Shown: positions 32,318-39,053 of the stretch, in pieces | How the letters are laid out: each line of letters starts with the position of its first letter | Position numbering within the stretch: position 1 is the first letter of the stretch | Notes under the pieces: model-generated | What the model saw: the letters and a program-made list of their open reading frames with translations, nothing else | Told to the model about the DNA's origin: nothing | The model's database searches: none | Program-made: the position numbers and the translations under genes | From: Candidatus Omnitrophota bacterium | GTDB taxonomy: Bacteria; Omnitrophota; Gorgyraeia; B26-G9 | Assembly: GCA_018817585.1 (NCBI GenBank) | Contig: JAHITE010000102.1 | Location: 1-39,053, forward strand | DNA length: 39,053 nucleotides | Direction of reading: 5' to 3'

Positions 32318-33248
32318 TGAAATGATGTACCAGCGTGATGTTTATGGAAAAACATTAATTGAATTGGGAAAAGAAAATAAAGATATTGTTGTTTTGGACG
32401 CTGATTTATCCGGTTCAACCAGAACCGCTTTTTTTGCCTGTGAATTTCCAGATAGATTTTTTAATTTTGGAGTTGCTGAGCAGAATATGATGGGAGCAGC
32501 CGCAGGGTTGGCTAGTTGCGGAAAAACTGTGTTTGCATCAACTTTTGCCATGTTTGCCACTGGAAGGGCTTGGGATCAGGTGCGCAATTCAATATGTTAC
32601 AGCAATCTGAATGTGAAAATAGTGGCAACTCATGCCGGAATAACTGTTGGCCCGGACGGAGCAACGCATCAGGCTTTAGAAGATATCGCGATAATGCGGG
32701 TAATTCCGAATATGACAGTGATCGTGCCTTGTGACGGTCCTCAGACAAAAGACGCGATAAAAGCGTCATTGGATATAAATGGACCAGTATATATCCGTTT
32801 GGGCAGATCAAAGGTTCCGACTGTTGAGCATAAGGAACCGTTTAAATTAGGAAAAGGGGAAGTGCTAAGACAGGGCGAAGATGTGTCGATTTTTGCTTGC
32901 GGAATCATGACGAAATTCGCGATGGATGCCGCGCTGGAACTTGAAAAAAACAATATTAAAGCTACGGTAATTAATATGCACACAATTAAACCGATTGATG
33001 TAGTCATTGTCAGAGAAATGATTAAAAAAACAAAGGCGATGGTAGTTTGCGAAGAACATTCGATTACTGGCGGTCTTGGCTGCGCGATCGAGGAAGTGGT
33101 TGCGGAATGCGCTTGCGCTATTCCGCTTGCCCGGATTGGGGTTAGGAATAGATTTGGCCAATCCGGTGATGAAACGGACTTGCTTAAAGAATATGGTTTG
33201 CAGTCAGAAGATATTGTTTGTTCAGTTATGAAAATGTTGAAGAAATAA
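32310..33248 (+). CDS. Transketolase, C-terminal subunit
   Basis: The protein has 312 residues. The pyrimidine-binding domain has V-V-L-D-A-D-L-S-G-S-T and the F-N-F-G-V-A-E-Q-N-M-M-G-A-A-A-G segment, whose Glu activates the thiamine cofactor. T-H-A-G-I-T-V-G-P-D-G-A-T-H-Q supplies the phosphate-binding His residues. The C-terminal Rossmann-like domain ends with E-E-H-S-I-T-G-G-L-G. It pairs with the upstream N-terminal subunit. Similar proteins include the C-terminal half of DXP synthase, but the partner gene and overall motif set favour transketolase. ispE follows after 2 bases. Confidence 0.94.
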   Translation: MSNEMMYQRDVYGKTLIELGKENKDIVVLDADLSGSTRTAFFACEFPDRFFNFGVAEQNMMGAAAGLASCGKTVFASTFAMFATGRAWDQVRNSICYSNLNVKIVATHAGITVGPDGATHQALEDIAIMRVIPNMTVIVPCDGPQTKDAIKASLDINGPVYIRLGRSKVPTVEHKEPFKLGKGEVLRQGEDVSIFACGIMTKFAMDAALELEKNNIKATVINMHTIKPIDVVIVREMIKKTKAMVVCEEHSITGGLGCAIEEVVAECACAIPLARIGVRNRFGQSGDETDLLKEYGLQSEDIVCSVMKMLKK

Positions 33249-33250
33249 CT

Positions 33251-34093
33251 ATGATTATTAAGGCTCCGGCGAAAATAAATTTATTTCTGGAAGTTTTAAA
33301 TAAACGCAAAGACGGTTATCATAATATTGAAACTTTGTTTTTGAAAATAGGGCTTTTTGACAAATTAAATTTTAAGTTAATCAAAAAAGGGATTAAAATC
33401 AGCTGTATGCATCCTGATGTTCCAGAGGACGCGACAAATCTTGTTTATAAGGCCGCAAAACTATTACAGCAGAAAACGGGTTCTGATAAAGGCGCGCATA
33501 TAATAATTCAGAAAAAGATACCGGTATTTGCCGGTTTGGGCGGTGGGTCTAGTGATGCTGCCGCGGCCTTGTTGGGTTTGAATAAACTCTGGAAATTAGG
33601 CCTGGAGCAAAAGGAATTATTGGGTTTGGCTCGAAAAATCGGGGCTGATGTGCCGGTTTTTGTAACAAATTATACTGCGGCAATCGGTAGAGCTAGGGGA
33701 GATAAATTAACTCCTTTAGATCTGGAAAATAAGTTCTGGATATTGCTGGTAAAACCCGATATTTCTGTTTCCACAAAAGAGGTTTATGGCAGGCTATCCT
33801 CAAGCTTGACAAGGACAAAAAATGATGTTAAACTGCTGGTTCATGCACTAAGAAGTAAAAGAATGGAACTGATTGAAAAAACATTGTTTAACCGTCTGGA
33901 ATCAGCGGCTTTTAAACAATATAAGCAGCTTAACAAGATAAAACAAATGATATCCGCCCATGGCGTGAGGGCGGTTTTAATGTCTGGGAGCGGTTCAGTA
34001 ATTTTTGGTTTGATGAATTCCCGAAAGGAGGCAATAAAGCTTAAGCAGGAGTTTCAGGGCGCTTATGATGTAATGGTGGTGAGAAGTCTATAA
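33251..34093 (+). CDS. ispE: 4-diphosphocytidyl-2-C-methyl-D-erythritol kinase
   Basis: This GHMP-family kinase of the MEP pathway phosphorylates CDP-ME. The start is the ATG at 33251, giving [13 protein letters not shown] at once; an in-frame codon 33 bases earlier would overlap the transketolase gene. The 280-residue length is normal. The ATP loop [16 protein letters not shown] is perfect, and the C-terminal [10 protein letters not shown] motif is present. ispE, spoVG, glmU, prs, rplY and pth follow in the same order known from Bacillus, suggesting an ancient gene cluster. Confidence 0.97.
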   Translation: MIIKAPAKINLFLEVLNKRKDGYHNIETLFLKIGLFDKLNFKLIKKGIKISCMHPDVPEDATNLVYKAAKLLQQKTGSDKGAHIIIQKKIPVFAGLGGGSSDAAAALLGLNKLWKLGLEQKELLGLARKIGADVPVFVTNYTAAIGRARGDKLTPLDLENKFWILLVKPDISVSTKEVYGRLSSSLTRTKNDVKLLVHALRSKRMELIEKTLFNRLESAAFKQYKQLNKIKQMISAHGVRAVLMSGSGSVIFGLMNSRKEAIKLKQEFQGAYDVMVVRSL

Positions 34094-34125
34094 CTGCGTG
34101 CATCTTGGAAAGGAGTGGTTCGAAG

Positions 34126-34560
34126 ATGGAAGTTACTGAAGTAAGAGTATTTTTGCGTAATAAGGACAGTAATAAGAAATTAAAAGCTTATGTTACCGTA
34201 ACCTTTGATAATTGTTTTGTTGTCAGAGATGTGAAAGTAATCGAGGGCAGCAAGGGATTATTTGTTGCCATGCCATCAGCAAAAATGAAAATAACTTGTC
34301 CTGCGTGTGGACATCGCAATGTAGTACGCAGTAAGTATTGTAATCAGTGCAGCGCAAATATAGAGAACCAGCAAGTAAAGCCAGTTCAAACTCCAGAAGA
34401 AGCTCGTCAGACTGAGCATAAAGATATTGCACATCCGATTACTCCAGAGTGCAGGGAATACATACAAAAAAAAGTTTTAGAGTCTTATGATTTTGAAGCG
34501 GCAAAGGCCCCTGGATCTGAAGAGTATGAATCAGCACACAGTCATGATTTTATAGATTAA
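34126..34560 (+). CDS. spoVG: SpoVG-family protein with an inserted zinc ribbon
   Basis: The start is the ATG at 34126, with ggaaaggag 11 bases upstream and the SpoVG N-terminus M-E-V-T-E-V-R-V. The core is recognisable: [29 protein letters not shown], then [11 protein letters not shown] and I-Q-K-K-V-L-E-S-Y. Normal SpoVG passes from A-M-P-S to D-I-A-H-P-I through about ten residues. Here about 45 residues are inserted (54-98) with a Cys4 zinc-ribbon pattern: Cys58, Cys61, Cys72 and Cys75. SpoVG binds nucleic acids and regulates septation, sporulation or virulence genes; an added zinc ribbon may alter target binding. The product is 144 residues. Confidence 0.88.
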   Translation: MEVTEVRVFLRNKDSNKKLKAYVTVTFDNCFVVRDVKVIEGSKGLFVAMPSAKMKITCPACGHRNVVRSKYCNQCSANIENQQVKPVQTPEEARQTEHKDIAHPITPECREYIQKKVLESYDFEAAKAPGSEEYESAHSHDFID

Positions 34561-34588
34561 TAGTTTTAGAATTTGATTGAATAAAAAT

Positions 34589-34663
34589 TGCCCGGTGGTG
34601 TAATTGGCAACACGAAAGAATTTGGATCTTTTGTTCATGGTTCGAGTCCATGCCGGGCAGCCA
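34589..34663 (+). tRNA. tRNA-Gln (anticodon TTG)
   Basis: Acceptor TGCCCGG (34589-34595) pairs with CCGGGCA (34653-34659), followed by G and an encoded CCA (34661-34663). The anticodon stem AAAGA/TCTTT holds the loop ATTTGGA, with anticodon TTG at 34622-34624. The T arm CATGG/CCATG has the loop TTCGAGT. It reads CAA, and CAG by wobble. A tRNA-Gln at this place, near ispE and prs, is seen in other bacteria. Confidence 0.96.
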
Positions 34664-34681
34664 TTTTTATATATTTAATCT

Positions 34682-34718
34682 GCTTACTTAGGGTAGCTAA
34701 GCGAGTAATAGTTTTTTT
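34682..34718 (+). terminator. Possible terminator after tRNA-Gln
   Basis: Two alternative small stems (gctta/taagc or cttag/ctaag) precede a run of seven T at 34712-34718. The stem is weak, but the T-run and position after the tRNA fit. Confidence 0.4.
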
Positions 34719-34772
34719 GCTTTAAAACCAACAATAATTATTTAGAAATAGGAATTAACAAATCAGGCAAAT

Positions 34773-36053
34773 ATGAAAAATATTAGTGCGGTGATATTAG
34801 CTGCTGGTGAAGGCACCAGAATGAATTCAAATCTTCCGAAAATTCTACATAAAATGGGAAGCAAGCCAATGCTTGGGCATGTAATTGATAATGTTCAGGA
34901 TGCAGGGATTGAAAACATCTTTATTATAACTGGTTATAAATCAGAACTGGTGGAAAAATATGTTGGCCAAAAAGCTAAATGTGTACAGCAAAAAAATCTG
35001 CTGGGCACGGGCGACGCGGTTTGGCAAATAAATGATGAGGAAATTTTTAAAAATAAGGACCAACGCCTGCTGATTATTTATGGCGATACGCCGCTGATTA
35101 CTTGTACAACCATAAAAAATCTATTGGAAAAACATTGCGAAAATAATGCAGCGGGAACATTGCTTACAGTCCGGACCAATAATCCTGTTGGCTATGGGAG
35201 AATCGTCAGGAATGCTGTTGGAAATCTTGCTAAAATTGTAGAGGAGAATGATGCTACTGTTTATGAACGGGCTATTGAGGAAATAAATGTTGGGGTTTAT
35301 GTGTTTAAAGCTAATGAATTGTTTGATGCTTTAAAAAAAGTAAAGCCGGATAATAAGAAAAAAGAATATTATTTGACAGATGTTGTCGCTGTGATGAACA
35401 ATGCAAAGCTTATGATAAATGCGGTAGAGACATTGGATCAGGATGAAATATTGGGTGTTAATTCTCGAGAAAGTTTAGCTCAGGCTTATGAAATATTCAG
35501 AAATAGAATTCTGAAAAAAACCGTAGCCTCAGGGGTAACGGTTCTTGATCTGAAAACTACATTTATTGATGAAGCTGTTCAGATTGGAAAAGATACGGTT
35601 ATTTATCCGTTTACGATTATTGAAAGTAATGTTGTAGTTGGTGAAAACTGCAGTTTGGGGCCTTTTTGCCGGGTACGCTCTGGTTCAAATATTGCCAATA
35701 ATGTAAACTTAGGCAATTTTGTTGAATTTAATCGCTCAAGCATTGGTGAGTTTTCAAAAGTAAAGCATCAAAGCTATATTGGCGATACTGATATTGAAGA
35801 TAATGTTAATATCGGCGCCGGGACTATTGTCGCTAACTATGACGGTAAAAATAAAAATAAGACAATAATAAAATCAGGAGCGTTTATCGGTACAGGGACT
35901 ATTTTAGTTGCTCCAGTAAAAATTGGCAAATACGCGATGACGGGTGCTGGCACGGTTGTTACTAGAAATAAAGATGTGCCGGATAATACTGTAGTAATTG
36001 GTATTCCCGCGCGTGAATTAAAAAAGACAAATAAGTTAATAGCTAATGGCTAG
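34773..36053 (+). CDS. glmU: Bifunctional UDP-GlcNAc pyrophosphorylase / GlcN-1-P acetyltransferase
   Basis: This makes UDP-GlcNAc for peptidoglycan and lipid A (and so feeds lpxB in this window). The pyrophosphorylase domain has L-A-A-G-E-G-T-R-M-N-S, L-L-G-T-G-D-A-V and Y-G-D-T-P-L-I. The C-terminal left-handed beta helix has N-Y-D-G-K-N-K-N-K-T with acetyltransferase-site residues, and G-A-F-I-G-T. At 426 residues it is about 30 shorter than the E. coli enzyme, mostly at the C-terminal tail. It begins 109 bases after tRNA-Gln. Confidence 0.94.
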   Translation: MKNISAVILAAGEGTRMNSNLPKILHKMGSKPMLGHVIDNVQDAGIENIFIITGYKSELVEKYVGQKAKCVQQKNLLGTGDAVWQINDEEIFKNKDQRLLIIYGDTPLITCTTIKNLLEKHCENNAAGTLLTVRTNNPVGYGRIVRNAVGNLAKIVEENDATVYERAIEEINVGVYVFKANELFDALKKVKPDNKKKEYYLTDVVAVMNNAKLMINAVETLDQDEILGVNSRESLAQAYEIFRNRILKKTVASGVTVLDLKTTFIDEAVQIGKDTVIYPFTIIESNVVVGENCSLGPFCRVRSGSNIANNVNLGNFVEFNRSSIGEFSKVKHQSYIGDTDIEDNVNIGAGTIVANYDGKNKNKTIIKSGAFIGTGTILVAPVKIGKYAMTGAGTVVTRNKDVPDNTVVIGIPARELKKTNKLIANG

Positions 36054-36080
36054 TTGATAGCTAAAAGTTAAAAGCTAAAA
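36038..36080. repeat. Degenerate dispersed intergenic repeat, copy 3
   Basis: The words agctaatggctagttgatag and agctaaaagttaaaagctaa overlap the last codons of glmU and the gap before prs. They resemble the copies at 8286-8317 and 25268-25299 (reverse complement). The final codons of glmU may derive from the repeat. Confidence 0.5.
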
Positions 36081-36110
36081 ATGATTATAAAAAATTGAAA
36101 GGTCAGGCTA

Positions 36111-37049
36111 ATGCAAGAAAGATTGACAGTATTTACCGGTAACGCGAATCCTCAGCTGGCAAAAGATATCTGTAAACACTTGGGGGTTGCTTTAGGTGAT
36201 GCGTTTGTCGGTCAATTTAGCGAAGGCGAAATACAAGTTCGAGTTGATCAAAATGTCAGAGGAAAAGATGTTTTTGTGATTCAGCCGACCTGTCCTCCGA
36301 CTAATGATAACCTGATGGAGTTATTAATTCTTATCGATGCTTTAGCGCGGGCTTCTGCCGGAAGAATAACCGCGGTTATTCCTTATTATGGTTATGCCCG
36401 ACAAGATAGAAAAGATCAGCCGCGTGTACCGATTACGGCAAAATTAGTGGCTAATTTAATCGCGAATGCTGGCGCGGATAGAGTTTTAACCATGGATTTA
36501 CATGCTGGTCAAATTCAAGGTTTTTTTGATATTCCAGTTGATCATCTTTTTGCCGCTCCAGTCTTGATTGAACATTTTAGAAAATTTGCGGGTGAGAATG
36601 TTGTTATTGTTTCTCCTGATGTGGGCGGTGTGAAAATGGCCAGAGCTTTTGCTAAAAGACTGGACGCGCCTTTAGGGATTGTTGACAAGCGCCGGATTGA
36701 TGGCTTAAGTACGGAAGCAATGAATGTTTTAGGGGATGTTGAAGGTAAGATCGCGATTTTAATTGATGATATGTGTGCCACTGCCGGTTCTTTGACTGAA
36801 GCAGCAAACGCGCTTAAGAAAAAAGGGGCAAAAGAAGTATATGCCGGAGTTACCCACGGAGTATTTTCCGGACCGGCTTTGGAAAGAATAGAAAAAAGCG
36901 GTTTAAAAGAAATCGTTGTTACTGATTCTATTCCGATCTCTGCTGATAAAAAGCACCCAAAGGTTAAGGTTGTCAGTATCGCGAAATTACTTGCGGAGGC
37001 AATCAAAAGAATTCACAATGAAGAGTCTGTAAGCTCTTTATTTATATGA
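36111..37049 (+). CDS. prs: Ribose-phosphate pyrophosphokinase
   Basis: This makes PRPP from ribose 5-phosphate and ATP, feeding nucleotide and histidine synthesis (including HisG above). The 312-residue length is normal for class I. G-Y-A-R-Q-D-R-K, the flexible and metal region [19 protein letters not shown] and the PRPP-binding loop [10 protein letters not shown] are present; the loop has C-A in place of the usual I-D. prs-rplY-pth is a conserved order. Confidence 0.97.
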   Translation: MQERLTVFTGNANPQLAKDICKHLGVALGDAFVGQFSEGEIQVRVDQNVRGKDVFVIQPTCPPTNDNLMELLILIDALARASAGRITAVIPYYGYARQDRKDQPRVPITAKLVANLIANAGADRVLTMDLHAGQIQGFFDIPVDHLFAAPVLIEHFRKFAGENVVIVSPDVGGVKMARAFAKRLDAPLGIVDKRRIDGLSTEAMNVLGDVEGKIAILIDDMCATAGSLTEAANALKKKGAKEVYAGVTHGVFSGPALERIEKSGLKEIVVTDSIPISADKKHPKVKVVSIAKLLAEAIKRIHNEESVSSLFI

Positions 37050-37086
37050 TTTATTTAAAATGATGCTTATAAAGGAGGAATTACAA

Positions 37087-37752
37087 GTGGAAAATGTATT
37101 ATTAAATGGAAAAATTAGAATAGGCAGCGGGACTTCCGCGGTACGAAAAATAAGAGCTCTGGGCGCTGTGCCGGCAATCATGTATGCTAAAAAAGAAAGT
37201 CCGGTTCAAATTGAAGTTAATCATAAAGAATTAGTTAAGCTTGTGCATAAGTATGGAGAAACCTCAATTATTACTTTAAAACTAGATATTAATGGCAAGA
37301 CTGCTGAGCATCCGGTGATTATTAAAGAGCTGCAGATTGATCATATTAAAAATAATGTTTTACATGTGGATTTTCAATTGATTAATATGACTGAAAAAAT
37401 TCGCGTATATGTACCGCTTATTACTAAAGGTGATAGTGATGCTCCGGGAGTAAAAGAAGGTGGAATTCTGGAACATGTATTGCATGAAATTGAAGTAGAA
37501 AGTTTGCCAATGAGCTTACCGAAACAGATAATTGTTGATGTTTCTGGTTTAAAAATTGGCGATTCAATTCATGTCAAAGAGTTGATTATGCCGGAAGGGG
37601 TTCATGCCGTTAGTAATCTTGAGCAGGTAGCTGTTTTAGTAAAATATGAAACAGAAGCAAAATCTGATGAAGAACTTGAAGCTGAACAATCTTCTGGTGA
37701 GCCTGAAGTAATTAAAAAAGGCAAAGCAGATGAAGAAGAAGTAAAGAAATAG
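37087..37752 (+). CDS. rplY: Large-subunit ribosomal protein bL25 (Ctc/TL5 long form)
   Basis: It binds 5S rRNA. The start is a GTG at 37087, 8 bases after aaaggagg, giving M-E-N-V-L-L-N-G-K-I-R. An in-frame ATG at 37060 would place the binding site inside the gene. The product has 221 residues: an L25 domain (about 5-93, with R-A-L-G-A-V-P-A-I-M-Y) and a C-terminal CTC/TL5 beta domain (about 100-185, with L-P-K-Q-I-I-V-D-V-S-G-L), then an acidic/basic tail. The order prs-rplY-pth matches other bacteria. Confidence 0.95.
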   Translation: MENVLLNGKIRIGSGTSAVRKIRALGAVPAIMYAKKESPVQIEVNHKELVKLVHKYGETSIITLKLDINGKTAEHPVIIKELQIDHIKNNVLHVDFQLINMTEKIRVYVPLITKGDSDAPGVKEGGILEHVLHEIEVESLPMSLPKQIIVDVSGLKIGDSIHVKELIMPEGVHAVSNLEQVAVLVKYETEAKSDEELEAEQSSGEPEVIKKGKADEEEVKK

Positions 37753-37832
37753 TTTTTAGTGCTAGATTGAAATTAAATTAGAAACAGCAAACTCGATTAA
37801 GCTCAAGGCTAAACTAAAGGTTGATTATTTAT

Positions 37833-38429
37833 ATGGCTATAAAACTTATAGTTGGACTTGGGAATCCCGGTATAAATTATAAAAACACAAAGCATAACGC
37901 GGGTTTTTGGGTTGTAGAATCAATAGCCAAAGAGCTGAATGTTTCTTTAAATCAACGTAAGTTTAATGCCAGTTTTATCCAGGGAAAAATTAATGATGTT
38001 GGTTTTCTTCTGGTAAAGCCGCTGACATATATGAATTTGAGTGGTAATGCGGTTAGAAGTTTTGTTGATTATTTTAAGATACCCTTGGCGGATATATTAA
38101 TTATTTTTGATGATGTGCATTTAAAATTGGGAAGTATTAGAATTCGTAAATTCGGCAGCGCTGGCGGGCATAATGGTTTGCGTTCTATTATAAAAGATCT
38201 GGGGACTTTGGATATTGCCAGATTACGTTTTGGTGTAAACGCGGCAATGCCTGGCGTGGATTTAGCTAAATATGTTTTGAGCGGTTTTGTTAATAAAGAT
38301 GATGAACTAACTGCTCAAAAAACAATAGAACTAGCAAAAAACGCGGCTTTGAGCTGGTTGGAAAAAGATATAGATTTTGCAATGAATAAATTCAATACAA
38401 AAGGAAGGGAGAATTCAGACGATGAATAA
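37833..38429 (+). CDS. pth: Peptidyl-tRNA hydrolase
   Basis: It recycles peptidyl-tRNAs released from ribosomes. The start is the ATG at 37833 (M-A-I-K-L-I-V-G-L-G-N-P-G), preferred over the in-frame TTG at 37821, which would sit directly on the aaagg ribosome site. The product has 198 residues. The catalytic region N-T-K-H-N-A-G-F, K-P-L-T-Y-M-N-L-S-G and the G-S-A-G-G-H-N-G-L-R-S loop are intact. The end overlaps rpsF by 8 bases. Confidence 0.97.
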   Translation: MAIKLIVGLGNPGINYKNTKHNAGFWVVESIAKELNVSLNQRKFNASFIQGKINDVGFLLVKPLTYMNLSGNAVRSFVDYFKIPLADILIIFDDVHLKLGSIRIRKFGSAGGHNGLRSIIKDLGTLDIARLRFGVNAAMPGVDLAKYVLSGFVNKDDELTAQKTIELAKNAALSWLEKDIDFAMNKFNTKGRENSDDE

Positions 38430-38709
38430 TTATGAAGGAGTTTTTATTTTAAAAGCTTCCCTGGACAATGACGCGCAGGAAAAGCAGGTTGAAGAAATCA
38501 AGGGAGTTATTACAAAGAATATCGGTGTTCCTGGAGAAGTGCAAAGCTGGGGAAAGAAAAAATTCACTTTTGATATTAAAAAACAGAGTGAAGGATTTTA
38601 TTATTGTATTGATTTTACTTTGGACCCTGCCGCGGTTAAAAAAATCGAAAGTATTTTTAAGCTTAACGATCAAATTCTGCGGGTTATGATCATTAACAAG
38701 GAATCATAA
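38422..38709 (+). CDS. rpsF: Small-subunit ribosomal protein bS6
   Basis: This 95-residue protein binds 16S rRNA together with bS18. It has the ferredoxin-like S6 pattern: M-N-N-Y-E-G-V-F-I-L at the start, W-G-K-K-K-F-T-F-D-I-K in the middle and the closing L-N-D-Q-I-L-R-V-M-I-I. The binding site aaggaaggga lies inside the end of pth. ssb follows after 9 bases, the standard rpsF-ssb arrangement. Confidence 0.95.
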   Translation: MNNYEGVFILKASLDNDAQEKQVEEIKGVITKNIGVPGEVQSWGKKKFTFDIKKQSEGFYYCIDFTLDPAAVKKIESIFKLNDQILRVMIINKES

Positions 38710-38718
38710 GGAGGAGAA

Positions 38719-39053
38719 ATGGCAAATTTAAATAAAGTTTTGCTCATGGGAAATCTTACTCGTGATCCTGAGTTGCGTTATGCGCCAAGCGGTACAGCAG
38801 TTACCACTTTTACTATCGCGATGAGCAGAGCGTTTAATTCTACTACTGGAGAAAAAAAAGAAGAAGTTAGTTATGTTCGGGTTGTTTGCTGGGCAAAGCT
38901 GGCTCAGATCTGCAGTGAATATTTATTTAAAGGCCGTCCGGTATTTGTTGAGGGAAGATTGCAGAGCCGTTCATGGCAGGCTCCTGATGGGGCCAAGCGG
39001 AATACTCTCGAAGTTATCGCGCAAAATATACAATTTTTAGGAAAAGGAAAAAC
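38719..39053 (+). CDS. ssb: Single-stranded DNA-binding protein (cut by the window end)
   Basis: The ATG at 38719 follows aaggaggag closely. About 111 codons are visible before the window ends: M-A-N-L-N-K-V-L-L-M-G-N-L-T-R-D-P-E-L-R, then the OB-fold with F-T-I-A-M-S-R, V-S-Y-V-R-V-V-C-W-A-K and F-V-E-G-R-L-Q-S-R-S-W. This is the complete OB-fold; the acidic tip expected at the C-terminus lies outside. Placement after rpsF is standard, and rpsR and rplI would be expected next. Confidence 0.95.
   Translation, partial: MANLNKVLLMGNLTRDPELRYAPSGTAVTTFTIAMSRAFNSTTGEKKEEVSYVRVVCWAKLAQICSEYLFKGRPVFVEGRLQSRSWQAPDGAKRNTLEVIAQNIQFLGKGK

Noticed and set aside
36542-37006. A 154-residue - strand frame inside prs
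   Set aside because: It is opposite a clearly recognised prs gene, with no ribosome site or promoter and no family resemblance.
37021-37038. Hairpin aagag/ctctt at the end of prs as a terminator
   Set aside because: Only a five-pair stem in AT-rich DNA with a poor T-tail; rplY is probably read through.

Overview
The window looks like a chromosomal segment of an AT-rich, Gram-negative, uncultured-type bacterium. The evidence is a lipid A pathway (lpxB, an LpxL-like acyltransferase), a type IV pilus/type II secretion-type machine with an outer-membrane secretin, the MEP isoprenoid pathway (dxr, ispG, ispE), and bacterial housekeeping operons. The gene content and order (DUF4912 + GH57, split transketolase, TPR lipoprotein, PilM-PilN fusion) recall Candidatus Omnitrophota (OP3) and relatives. 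That placement is inference from memory of such genomes, not a search result. Nearly all genes are on the + strand; only lpxB and a Gfo/Idh/MocA oxidoreductase are on the - strand.

Layout. (1) 1-670: a lone type IV pilin-like gene closed by a good terminator. (2) 680-8262: the most unusual region. It encodes a ParA-type ATPase fused to a C-terminal glycogen-binding (AMPK/CBM48-type) domain, a MinD-like protein with a ruined P-loop, a degenerate nuclease-like protein, PgeF, a Lys/Ala-repeat protein with a DUF4912 domain, and a GH57 alpha-glucan branching-type enzyme. The MinD-like protein and the DUF4912 protein share a 16-residue N-terminal motif (K-K-L-G-K-G-L-[DE]-D-I-S-x-L-F-L-S) that resembles the ParA-stimulating N-terminus of ParB. 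I propose a ParA-driven system that positions or partitions alpha-glucan (glycogen-like) bodies. (3) 8473-15027: the common block uppS-cdsA-dxr-rseP-ispG-proS, tightly packed. (4) 15070-23080: a pilus operon, pilMN-pilO-pilP-pilQ-pilB-pilC-pilin, behind a near-consensus sigma70 promoter. (5) 23077-26257: lpxB and the oxidoreductase on the - strand, divergent from an LpxL-like acyltransferase; both divergent promoters place the start of transcription at the start codon. (6) 26343-33248: hisG, a 31-residue very basic AURKAIP1/COX24-like protein, a TPR lipoprotein, an FtsH-like protease with almost no periplasmic domain, another lipoprotein, and a two-subunit transketolase. (7) 33251-39053: ispE-spoVG-tRNAGln-glmU-prs-rplY-pth-rpsF-ssb, close to the classical Bacillus order. 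Its SpoVG carries an inserted zinc ribbon, and ssb runs off the window.

Small-scale structure: several TTGACA-17-TAnAAT type promoters, good hairpin terminators, three copies of a degenerate gctaatgg/gatagc intergenic repeat, one caagacac-type repeat inside the proS reading frame, and a strong preference for CGCG across codon boundaries (NNC-GCG).
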